From: Sphaerolaimus hirsutus
Taxonomy: Eukaryota > Nematoda > Chromadorea > Monhysterida > Sphaerolaimidae
Length of the DNA stretch: 64,000 bases
Direction: 5' to 3'
NCBI GenBank assembly: GCA_964036195.1
Contig: OZ038453.1
Location: forward strand, 21,228,352-21,292,351
The position numbers and the translations under genes were made by a program. Below are positions 26,188-38,500 of this stretch, piece by piece (the stretch's first letter is position 1; each line of letters begins with the position of its first letter). The notes beneath the pieces are model-generated. The model saw nothing but the letters and a program-made list of their open reading frames with translations. It did no database searches and was not told the origin of the DNA.

Positions 26188-26552
26188 TACCGTATTACCT
26201 CGAATTATCCCCCCCCCCAAAAAAAAAAATGGGCTGGGGAAATAATAAACCCCCCAAATACAGTGTAAACAGTATGTACATAACATATAACAGTGTGTGA
26301 ACTGTATTATGCAGAACACAAGTTAAAACCGATGAATGAGTGATCTTAGGGAAGGGTTTATGTGTATATACAGTAGTATATGCCTATAAATTCTCATACG
26401 TCTCTGACAATGTTGTATTTTTCTACGTCTGAGTACGGGGAATTTTGTAAAAATTTCTGGCGAAATAATAGACCTCCCCTCGAATTAACCCCCCTCAAAA
26501 TTTGCTGGCGAAATAATAAACCCCCATGGGGGTATTTCAAGGTAATACGGTA
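26188..26552. mobile_element. CCGTATT-family MITE, TIR TACCGTATTACCTCGAATTA
   Basis: Left end taccgtattacctcgaatta and right end caaggtaatacggta are inverted. Several copies of aaataataaacccccc lie inside. Good representative of the most abundant repeat in the window. Confidence 0.75.
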
Positions 26553-27995
26553 ACCAACTTAAACACCGTTTGACCATTTTCACCTTCAAAATAACAAGTT
26601 CATGTGTTCTGTTACTTATTTTCAGCTATTCTTGCCTATGTGTGTTTATATACTTGTTTAAACTATTTCTGGAACCTAGAAATATAATTTTTCAACTTTC
26701 TAAACATTGAAAGGCTTCAACAGGCCCTGTGACCCCCCTCAACTCCCAGTACATTTTCCAGCTATCTATCCTTCCGTGGACCCATTTACTATTTACCTAA
26801 ACCTCACAAGGTCCAAATCTGTAAGACCCCTCCCGGGAATATGACTGCTTTGACAATGACTGGTGTATTGACACACTGTACGGCACAGGACCAGTGCACA
26901 AGTAACCATGTCCGGTGCCAATGTAGACCCCGCGCTTAGGTACGGCCCCCATAATTGAGCACTGGGTCTTCGTGGGCACTGCAGGGGTTCAGTATGGGGG
27001 GTTGGGTTACCCCCCCAAACGCTCCAGCTTTCTACATATTTATGTATCTAGTTGATTTTTCTCCCTTTTTCCTTCTAAAGCTTGAAAAACCCCATACATT
27101 GAACCCCTGCGACCCCCCTCCAAAAACATCAAACATACACATGATTAGTGATGGCATGGCGCCATTTGCGGGCGCCAAAGTAAGCCGCACCATGGCGCCC
27201 TTCTACTACTTTTGCACCAACACCCCCACTGTACTAATCCTGATGCACTAGTTGACAACGACACCAAATGTCAACTGGTTTCAATCCCAATTCAAAGCTT
27301 GCTGCCGAGTAACACTACTTTCTGTATTTATTTACCTAGTGCTGGCTTTGTTCATTGCACAGTGTCAATGAAACCATTGAGTGTCACTGCTGTATCACAT
27401 TTAAATATCGACAAATTAATTACTTTTGTAGATTTAATTAATTTTATTCGAATATTTCCGAAAACGAACAAAATTACACGTACAATACAATCTGTGAAAA
27501 TTAAAGTAAAATTAAATTGACAGCGGCCATAACAAACATGACAAGGAAATTTGTGAGCTTGATAAAAAAGTTCTTCGCCCCATTAATTTTGAGGAATTTG
27601 CAGACTACCGTGTTGTCAACTGATGAATTCAATGGCAATTTGGGCAGACAAAAAAATGTTTGTCATACTCATTAAAGCTTTACCGCACTCTTTACAGTGA
27701 ATTTTACCATATTTCTATGATTTACGTAGACGATGAATTTTTTCATATGTTTATGGTAGATTTCCCTGAAAATTCCGCAGCCAGCAGACAATAATATTAT
27801 AAAATTCATAAAATGCACAAAATTTCATCACCCTGACAAGAACAAATCGGAAAAGACATTTCAAATCTTCCAAACCGAGCAAATCACTCACACCGGTCGA
27901 GTGGAGTTATGCTCCTATAGATTGGGGCGTCTGTTGGTGCACTCAAGTCCAGTTATAGGTTTTTCGCCATATTGGATGTTTTAGGGGGGCAGGCC

Positions 27996-28364
27996 TGATA
28001 CGCACACGTGCCCGATACGCACATATGCCCGTTTTTTTCACTTGACACTTTTTCAAGTGATTTTCAGATATGAGTAAAGTAAAAAAAAGTTGTGCAATGA
28101 CATTAGTGAACTTTTTTCACTTCACTCATATCTGAAAATACACTTGAAAATGTGTCAAGTGAAAAAAACAGTGAAAAATAGCCATTTTTCACTGTTTTTC
28201 ATTTGACACATTTTCAAGTGATTTTCAGATATGACTGAAGTGAAAAAAGTTCACTAATGTCATTGCACAACTTTTTTTCACTTTACTCATATCTGAAAAT
28301 CACTTGAAAAAGTGTCAAGTGAAAAAAACGGGCAAATGTGCGTATCGGGCACGTGTGCGTATCA
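27996..28364. repeat. 369-bp near-perfect palindrome, TIR TGATACGCACACGTGCCCGA
   Basis: Begins tgatacgcacacgtgcccga and ends tcgggcacgtgtgcgtatca. The arms contain four copies of a cacttgacac...tcaagtgattttcagatatga unit in alternating orientation, with the symmetry centre near 28180. A half copy lies at 48831-48993. A MITE or foldback element is likely. Confidence 0.85.
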
Positions 28365-28810
28365 GTGCACCCCCGTTTTAGGGGTCAAAGGCGTGTGTAA
28401 AAAATATCGCGTGCCTGTGTTATGAAACATTCTGCGTATGCGTGTAAAGTAGAACTGTTATGCTTGCATAATGCATATCAGCTGTTAAATCAGATCAGAC
28501 TACTAGATTTAAATATATTTTATGATTAATTTCTTAATAAAACTGCTCAATTTGTTCGTTCTATATTTGTATGTACATGTCAATTTTCCATGTTTTTCAA
28601 AATATGCTATCTCAGTTGTCGATTTTAGCCAACTTTGAATATTAATTTATCAAAATTTTAGATCCATTGACAGTGCCTATTCAAAAGTACATTCACTACA
28701 AACTTTAACCACGCTTGTTATGCAACCGCAACGGTTCTATTTCACACGCATACACAGAATGTTGCATAACATGGGCAAAAGCCTCATTTTTCTGCACGCA
28801 CCGATGAGAC

Positions 28811-29432
28811 GACGGTGTGTCGGTGCCCAAGTAAACCCGGTGCCCAAGTACGCCCGGTGCCCAAGTTTAAATACCGGGTGCCCAAGTACGCCCGGTGCCC
28901 AAGTTTAAATACCGGGTGCCCAAGTACGCCCGGTGCCCAAGTAAAGTGCCCGTACTTGTGCACCGGGCAGATGTTTACTCGTGCACCGGGCGGCTTTTTA
29001 CATGTGCATACTTGTGCAGTACTTAAGCACCACTTGTGCATTACGTGTGCACCGTGGCAGTTGCGTACCTTGACTCGATATTTTTTCGGGTCGTAAATAC
29101 GAGCACTAGTCAACTAGCGCTTGTATTTACGATCCTAAAAAAAACTATAGAGTCCGGGTAACATTCCTGGTTGTGAAGGTGATCGCTAGTGAACTAGCAT
29201 TCATGTTCACAACCCGAAATGTTACCCAGACTCGATAGTTTTTTCAGGTCATAAATACAAGCGTTAGTCAACTAGTCTTTCGCTAGCACCTGACCGGTGC
29301 CCAAGTGAACATCCGCCCGGTGCCCAAGTAGAGGCATTTTACTTGGGCACCGGGCGTACTTGGGCACCGGGTATTTAAGCTTGGGCACCGGGCGTACGTG
29401 GGCACCGGGTTTACTTGGGCACCGGTCTTTCG
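28811..29432. repeat. Foldback array built of CGGTGCCCAAGTACGCC units
   Basis: Left arm (about 28821-28945) has six to seven copies of cggtgcccaagt; the right arm (about 29294-29427) has the reverse complement acttgggcaccg. Between them are further hairpins (about 29068-29280). The direct repeat ccgatgagacg flanks the structure at 28800-28810 and 29433-29443. Confidence 0.8.
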
Positions 29433-29520
29433 CCGATGAGACGCGCGATTCTGTGATGCGCGCGGCGGTCATCACGCGAAAAAAGCCAAGCTGACATAGG
29501 AGCATAACTCCACAACGCCC

Positions 29521-32500
29521 TCACACCACCCCCTCGCCGGGAACGAGTGTAGCCCTCAAAAGGTACAAGTGTCCCCTATTGGTACCGTAAGCGATAACCC
29601 CACTCAAAGTGGTGGCGCCAAAAGCAACGCAATTAACACTAGCATTTCGCGCAGCGAAAAGCGCCGCCACATTATCCATAATTTCTTGTCGATCGATTCT
29701 GGCTTGTTGGCGGGTATTGTCGCCGGCGAAAACGAATGAAAACCGGTCTTCCGGGTTTTCCGGATCCTCATTTCGGTTCCGGTTCTGGCTCGCCGATTGG
29801 CTGGGGTTGGCGTAGTCAGAAGTCGGGTGCACGCCGGCGCGACCGATTATGTTGGACACGAACTGAGTTTTGAAAATGGCCAGGTATAGATGAAAATAGT
29901 GATGGAATGGCGCTGGCGCTGGCGCCAAAGGGCGCCGCGCCATTACGCCCGTTTTCTGTGGCGCCATTGCCCCCCTCTTTCCGAATGGCGCCCCTGGCGT
30001 TTAGAGCCTTTTTTCTGGCGCTTTTCCATGGAACTTGAACAATGAATCGAAACCGACATTGGCCCAACATATGCTAGTTGACATCGACACTAAATGTCAA
30101 CTGGTTCCGATCCCGATTCAGAGCTTGCTGACGAGCCGACGAACGACGTTAAACGCGAGTTTTGAATTGGGATTGGAACCAGTTGACTTTTGGTGTTGAT
30201 GTCAACTAGCGTGTGTGTGGCCAATGATCGGTCCGGTCGGCGATCACACCGACAACAATAAAAACCGAAAAACAGGCAAGAAAACACACAAACCTCTAGT
30301 CTTCTTCCCTCTGGCGGCCCAGTCAAATTTCTCAGATGGAATATTTGCGCAAAAGTCTGCGATAAATACAAAACATAAGTTACAATATCATCTAAAAACT
30401 GTTTTTACCGTATTACCTCGAAATACCCCCAGGGGGTTTATTATTTCCTCAGCCGAGATTTAGGGGGGGTATTTCGAGGGGGGGTTAATTCAAGGGGGGG
30501 GGGGTTAATTCGAGGTAATACGGTAGTTCTAAACAGTACTGGTTTGTTGCATAAGTTTTTGTTCCGGATCGTGAGGTTTCTGCCAGTGTATGTTAGCTGA
30601 AATTAAAGCTCAACGTATAATTTTCGTGAGTATTATCGGGTATCGAGTGTGAGTATCGAGTATTCGTGTCGGGTTCGGGTATCAGGTATCGCTTCCAAAA
30701 CTGTGCGGATATCGGGTCGACTTCCCAACCCCAAAACAACCCAACCAACGTCAGGGGACTCCCTATATCTGACGTATCTGCGGGCGGCCAGGGCGACCAG
30801 AATGTGCGTGCCGCATGGGGAGAACGAAACGCCCACGGCATTTGGGCCTGCGGAAATTTATTGAGGTATTTTTATGTTGTGGTTTGGAAAAGGTGTGGAA
30901 AAGCCCTACACACACTAGTTTTCACCGTGACATTGGTGAAAACTGAAATGGCCACATGGCGACGTTCAGCCTACTCTTAATGTATGCTATATATGTTTAT
31001 TTTTCAAATTTTCTAATTTAAACTTCCATTATTAAAAATTCAAACTTAAAAAAAATAAAATTATACCACCTTGACGATAATTTGCATTTGAAAAATTTAA
31101 GTTTTCACCAAAGTCACGGTGAAAACTATGTAGTGCGTGTAGGCACAATGTGATGTGAAATGATTGTTTTTGCAAATTTATCAACAGTGAAGAAGAGCAG
31201 GCTTCTTTGTACAAAAAATAGTAATAAAAAGAGACACGAAATATGTCGGGAAAAGACCAGGACAAGAAAGTCACCAGGGAAGTTTTTCCAGTTTCACTTT
31301 TTCATTTTCCACACCTTGAACCCTATTGTGTTAAAATAAGGTACCATGTAAAAGCGCCATGCAGCTGGCGATTTTGGCGCTAGCGCCATAGTGCCACAGT
31401 GCTTTTGCCGCCATTGGCGCTGGGCTGGAAAAGGGTTGGAAAAGCGCCATGGCGCTTGGCGCCAAAGTGCTGGCGCTGTTTACATCACTATTTAATATGC
31501 AGATTTACATACGTAAAGTGTGTAACAGAGCTCAAAAAATCGTTGCACCCCTCGAATACCCCCCTCTCAAAAACAACAACCACACCAAAAAACCCTCAAC
31601 CCCCACGAACCAAAAGCCCTACTATACAATTTCTCCGCGCCGAAATAGCCCTTCACTCGATAGCAATTTCTCTCAGAAATCGAATAGACTTTCAATTGCA
31701 TATCGGCCCAAACGGGATTGGACCAATCCAAACGTTCGCTTAAACAAGCTAACAATTTTCCATTTGGAGAAATGCAAATTGACGACTGATTGTGAACTTT
31801 TGCGCGCTCGGTGATTATGTTGGTGTCGTCTGAGTGGTTACAGTGGGGGAGTTATTCAAGTGGGGGAGTCCGGGGAGTTCTCCTAGTGGGGGAGTTATTC
31901 AAGTGGGGGGACTTATTCAAGTGGGTGAGTTCGGGGAGTTCTCCTAGTGGGGGGAGTTATTCAAGTTGGGGAGTTATTCAAGTGGGTGAGTTCGGGGAGT
32001 TCTCCTAGTGGGGGGAGTTATTCAAGTTGGGGAGTTATTCAAGTTGGGGGAGTTCTCCTAGTGGGGAGTTATTCAAGGTGCGGAAGTTTTTCAAGTTGGG
32101 GAGTTATTCAAGTGGGGGAATAAGTTATTTAAGGGAATAGTTTTTTGTTCCTCACCTAGCCAGCAGAGGTGGTTATTCAAGGGGGTATTATTCAAGGATA
32201 TCTGATGTGTCAATTGCACAAACTTTTCGTAGAGTGTCTACCAAATCACAAATTAAAAGCGATTATTTCATCCATGTAAACGTAAACTGACGTTTTGTCA
32301 AATCTGGCAAGATGCCAGCTGTAACATCGATTTCCCATTGCTGAACGCGGCAAGTGAAATCCAATATATTCGTGGCCAAGGCTTCGTCACCGTTCGCTAT
32401 AAAGGTGCCTGCGAATTTTTGGAACATTAAAAAGTTTGAAAACTTTGGTTGATTGAATGGGGTCAACGTATGCTTCTATTAAAGCGTCTTGCCATGAAGT

Positions 32501-35500
32501 TTCAAAAATATTTTGGCGCCTACCCTTCATAGATTTCGAAAGCTAACCTCCATCTGAACCCGCTAATAATATGCTTCAAAAGCTTCAAGGCATAATGAGT
32601 GACAAGAAATTGGCATTAACAATGAACTTAATCCTCATTTATTGTTATTTTAGGGAAATCCTGGATTTCCATTGAAAAACTTGAATTTTCTGGCGCTGAT
32701 TGTTTTGACAATTGGCAGTTTTTCGCAATAATTTTCACGAGCAAAATTCTTCGACTCGATTTTGCCCCGTTTTTCACTCTTCAAAAATTCAATGTTTTTT
32801 GATAATGATTCACACAACAAAAATAACGCTTAAAACTTGGTGCACGGTAACACTGCTAAAGCAGCGTTTACACGATTTTCTGTGATGACAAGAAAAATGT
32901 CAACGTTTTCATAAATAAAGTGAAAAGTGCTGACATGTCCAACTTGATATAATTAGCCAAACAATAGCAAGCGAAACCCATAACATTCATGTTTCATCTA
33001 CTACAGGATACACCATATGACAAACACGCGACAACAATATGTTCTAGCAATAAAAGAATCGCCATATTGTTACTAGATCCTAGATCTAGTCTAAGAATTT
33101 TCTCTGTTTATGCAAGTCAACTAATTGTTGACCGTAATCATGTTAAATAATGTACAATCAGTTGGCAAGGCGCTGACGAAAATTGCAAATAGCATGCTCC
33201 AAATAAATTGAATAATTGGCAACACTATAATTGGCAACACTTATTTGCACAATCTGTCATTGCATTGCTCATATCCACGTCAATCGCTATGTACCGTACA
33301 TCCTCGAATAAGTCCCCAGGGGTTTTTTTTTCTGCATAATTTTTTTAGTTAAGCAAGGCTAACATACATATAAACGTTTTTTATAAATGGGCGTCTGTCC
33401 CACCCATCAGAATTTTCCGAGAGGGTTCTTTTACCCCAGTCAGCTAACAGGGAGGGGGAGTTATTCAAAGGGGGGGGCTTAATCGAGGATATACAGTAAA
33501 TACGTCACCCAACTTGCGTGTAGATTGCTATAGAAATTAGTAAAGAAGGCAAAAACAGTCACGCAGCATGGCTCTAAATAATTCCAGTCAAGTAATGGGG
33601 CAACATCTACAAACAATGAATCAACTTAATAATCACTGAGAAGAATAGTCAGCTGAATCAGATCAGCCGACACGTAAAAATATGAAAATTCTGACGAAAT
33701 AAAGAGATCTGGGATCTCTCTTGAATAACGATGGGTGCTTTGACGTGCTGTTTATATGGTTGAGTATGAAACATGACTTTTGCGGGTTTCGCTTTCTCTG
33801 TAATTTTGTCATCGAAACTGTAAATACAAGGAACCCGACTTATAAACAGTTGGAAAATAAAGCATTTTTCGCTATTTTCAGTAATTTTCCCTATTGTACA
33901 CCTTAAAAAATCCTATACATTGAACTCAGATAACCCCAGGAAATTCTTCAGCTATCTAAACTGCTTCCACATCAAGTTCAGCACCAAAAAAACTATTTTG
34001 TTGCCTAACTTGATGTGGAAACGGTTTATGTCTCTAGCTTTCCCATCTATCAATCCACAGCAGCTGCCGTAAATATTTCCTCATATTACCCTCCCCCCCA
34101 TCCTTGAGATACTCCCAGGTGTGAGCGAACCAAGGAAATAATCGCCCACTTTAAGTACCCCCACCAGAATTCAGTGAAAAGAGCATGACATGACAGTGTA
34201 ACATGACAAAACTGCAGTTGGTGAAATGAAAGAAACCCTCGAATAAGCCCCTCTCGAATAAACCCCCACCCCCTCAAAATACGTTGCAAAATAACAAACC
34301 CATTGGAGTATTTCGAGGGAAGACGGTATTGAAATACTATCTTCCTGAACACCCGCGGGGGTCCACAAAAACAAGACAACTGAAAAAACGTACCCGCAAT
34401 GGCTCGATTTATCGATCGATTCATATTCATAGCCAAGACTTGATCCTCAGCATTCTGAGCCTCGGAACTCCTGGCGGGTAATTCGAAAGCGCGTACGCGA
34501 TCGTTCACTGATTGAGTGCTGGTGGAGCTGGCAAATTTTGACAATTTTTAGGGTGTATAAGTGCCCAAAAACACTAGTTGACATCAAAGTTGACATTCCC
34601 GTCAACTCATTTAATTAAACTTTGGTTAATTATGTTATTTCAACTTTCCTGATAGAGCATAGTTAATTTTATATAGTGACACTTTTTGCTTTTTATTGAA
34701 TTCGTGATGTGTGAATCTTAAAAAATTATGTTATTTAATTGACATTCAGTTGACACGAATTTGCGATGTTACCTGGTGTGTGTGGGCCTTAAGGCACATT
34801 TTGCAGCAGTTGATACTTTTCGTATCGACATAGATATACTGATCGGATTTGACGGATTTGAATTCAGGTGTATAGTGAGAAATCGTGCACGAACTTCATA
34901 ATATAAAATATTTACGTATAATGGAAAAATTTTATGTGGATTTTAATTCAGATGGGATATGGTAAACTTCGCTGTAAAGTGTACCGTTTGTGAACAAGCA
35001 AAAATGACAAAATGTCCATCCAACCTCTCTGCAGAATTGCGCACGTCGGAGCTACTTTGCATCCCACCGCGAACACTAGAATTTGGCGCGTCATTGTAAG
35101 GTGAAGTTGTGGTTACTTGACGCAGTCTGAAAATTAATTTTTTTTAAATTTCATTTTTAAAGGAGGAGTCTAATGTAATAATGTACTGATAATTATTTGC
35201 CATGGATTATGAATGCGTGCCTATTCAACGTTTTATTTGAAAAGATTAGCACTTGAATTGCCCCAAAATTAGAGCAGGCAGTTTTGAGTGTTTTTTTCCT
35301 TAATGGCCCTACACACACTAGTTGACATCGACACCAAATGTCAACTGGTTCTGATCCCAATTCCAAGCATGCATTTGAACGTCGTTCGTTGAGTCGTCAG
35401 CAAGCTTTGAATTGGGATGGGAATCAGTTGACATCAGGTGTCAATGTCAACTAGTTGACATTTGCTGTCGATGTCAACTAGTTTGTGTGAGCCCAAGACG

Positions 35501-38500
35501 AGTGATTTTGAAGGAAAGAAAATTTACCTTAAAAGCCTGAATTTTTTTACACTTTTTCCAACCCTCAAGCAAACTTCAAAAACACGCACCTATCCCTAAC
35601 AGGCACAATTGGCGGCAAAGGTACATTCGGGGGTGTCTCCCTTTCCCGAGATTCCTGACTTGTCCCCGACATTCCCACAGCTGGCAACACGAGTGGCGCG
35701 CGTATATTTTCCAGATTTATACTACTTATGCTCGCCGGCGGAGACGCCGTTTGTCTTGTAGCGTTTGGGCTTGTGTCGTTTGGTGCTGTGCGCGTTCGCC
35801 AGTGGGCACGTAGGAGTTCGCGGACCCTGGAAATTGTTTTGTGTTAACTAGATTGTATGGTTTTTAAATCGAGTGAAGTTTGAAAAGACAGATAGATATT
35901 TATTCGGACAGCCCGAAGTGTCAAATGTAAAGTCAAATGCAACGTAAAATGTCAAATGTAAAGTAAAGTGTCAAATGTAAATTAAAGAGTCAATTGTGTA
36001 TCCAAATCTATTTTTTTGCGTACCCAAATATTATTTTTTCCCACATAAAATTAGGATACCAATACATAAGATTTGGATACGAAAAATAAGATTTGGATAC
36101 CCAATTGATACCTTACTTTACATTTGACACTTTACTTTACATTTGAAATTTGACTTTGCATTTGACTTTACATTTGACACTTTACTTTACATTTGACACT
36201 TTACTTTACATTTGACATTTGACTTTGCATTTGACTTTACATTTGACACTTTACTTTACACTTTACAGGGCTTGGGACTGCCCCCAGTCCGTACCCAAGC
36301 GAACGTACCCAGTGACGAAATGAATAAAAAAAACCGCAACCACAAAATCCCCAGAACAAATTGGCACCTGCGTCTTCTAGCCTCAACAGTGGGGCGCCTC
36401 AGCCAATCAGCAGCGCTATCCCCTTCGGGGGACATAACTCCCCGGGAACTTGTGTCCACAGGTGCACTGGCGTTGGCGGTCGGTTCGGGTAATTGTAAGC
36501 TTGAATTTGGGTGGGAATCACTCGTAGATGGTCTTTCTTCACTTGTGGTTGCGGTGGTTTGGGCCCCTAGAAAATGGGAATATCGTATACTCGGCGGACA
36601 GCAAAGTATGCGCCCAAAATTACTTATGTCTTAGCTGATAACGCGTGAGCAGGATACTTATGTATTAATTTTCACAAAAGAATAAAAATTTTGGAGAAAG
36701 GAGGCGAACCGAGTTTAACGAACTATATATATATACGTTTTGTGCCTGGAATAATTTTTTTCTTTATTTAGGAACAATTTTTTTTAAATGATGACTTTAT
36801 TTATTTTTAATCCTTCAGAAAAATATAGAGAATGCTGTAAGCAAAATATAGAGAAAATGGAACAGTAGAACTATGGTCTCTTTGCTAACTTTGCACACTA
36901 TCATTGCGAAAGATCGTCATGTATTTTTTCCGGGCAAATGGAACAAACCGAAATCCAATCTACGCCGTTTGGACACTGGAACCTCATCGCTGGTATCCAA
37001 ACTCCTTCTAGTCGCCTAAAAAGAAAAAATATGTTAAAAACATTGTATGTTATAAAAAACTGTGTGCAAAATAACCTCCTGCGTTGGCTGAACCAAAATT
37101 TGCATGGGACCCACGAATCTCGGCCGGTCCGGAATCGCCTGCGAACTGGAACCGGCTGCGGAAGTGGCAGCAGAAGTGGGCGGAGTCTCTGAAAAATAGA
37201 AAACATTTACTAAGCTACGCTTACACTGCATTTTGTGCCGACAAAAAAATGAAAAGAAAAAGTTTCACAATTCCAGAATAAAGTTTCATATCTGCAAAAC
37301 AAAGCATGTATATATATACTCACTAGTTGAGTGTACACGCATGCCAATTCGCAGATAATTCGTGCATGTCGTTCAAGACGTGAAAACAAATTTCAGTTGT
37401 TGGTTCGGTTTTCGTTTTGAAAACGAACCGACAACTGAAATTACTTTCCAATGCTAATAAGTCTTGAACAACAGGCGCAAATTATCTGCAAATTGGCATG
37501 TGTGTAAACTTAACTAGCTTTGTTTTGCAGATATGAAACTTTATTCCGGAATGATGGAACTTTATCACTTAATTTCTTGTCGGCACAAGAAACCGTGTAA
37601 ACGCCAGATTAAAATATATAAACGCCAAGAAACCGTGCAAACCGTTTAAAATTGACCAAAAATGATAATTTTAAAAATCTATAAAAGCCCACCCAAAGGC
37701 GGCGACAATCTTCTCAGTTCCATGGCAATCCTTCTACTATCGTAATCTGTAACCAAAGAGGGACCAGTCCCCGGTGCAACCCTTGTGTCCCTATCTGTAT
37801 TTGATGAGTCGGGCGAGTTAACGTCGCCACTGCTGGATGGAGTGTCTGCGGATGCCTGAAAATGGGGAATGAAAGAAAGTGGAAAAGGGGTTACTCAGCT
37901 TTAAATTAGAGTGTCAACTTTCCATTTTCCATTTTCCGGTAAGTGAAATTTTTTTTCCGTTTCCGCTTTCCGTGGGCAAAATTTTTCCGTTTCCGTTTTC
38001 TGTAACAAAATTTTGTTGACACCCTACTCAGCTTTCAAATAAATGCTAGTATATAAACAGATATAAACTCTACACAAAAAAACTACAAAATTGTCAAACC
38101 CGTCGCACATCCGCAGTCTTCGCTAGTTGATCGAGTACAGATTGTTTCCACTTTCTAATCAGCGATTGGAAATCTGCGCACGCGAAAAAAACATACAAAA
38201 CCGTGAAAAAAACATCCAGTCTGCCATAATCCACCGAATAAAAGATCCACAGTATCCAATGGAAACTTACGTTCAGCCCTTTCTCCCAATTCATCCCGCA
38301 ATTGTTGCAAAATGTACGGACTGGCCGCGTGTCGGGCGCGCTGCGACAAAGAGAGAGCCGCCCGACTGCCCAACACTAGTTCTGAAATGTCCGGAAAAAG
38401 ACCGTTTTTATGTTGAAATGTGAAGGTGCGAGTGGAAAACTGGGAGGTGGTAAAACAGCGAATTTGGGCACTACTAGGGTTGGAAAAAAACGTTTTTTTT

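Larger units (their letters stand above)
24752..29520. other. Spacer between beta-tubulin 2 (5') and AMBRA1 (3')
   Basis: No supported gene. Contains the tubulin 2 promoter region (from 24752 up), a GGCGCC-rich hAT-like piece (25268-25352), two CCGTATT-type elements (25645-26063, 26188-26552), a GC-rich element around 26700-27110, a GGCGCC piece (27144-27197), a palindrome (27996-28364) and a foldback array (28811-29432). Confidence 0.55.
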
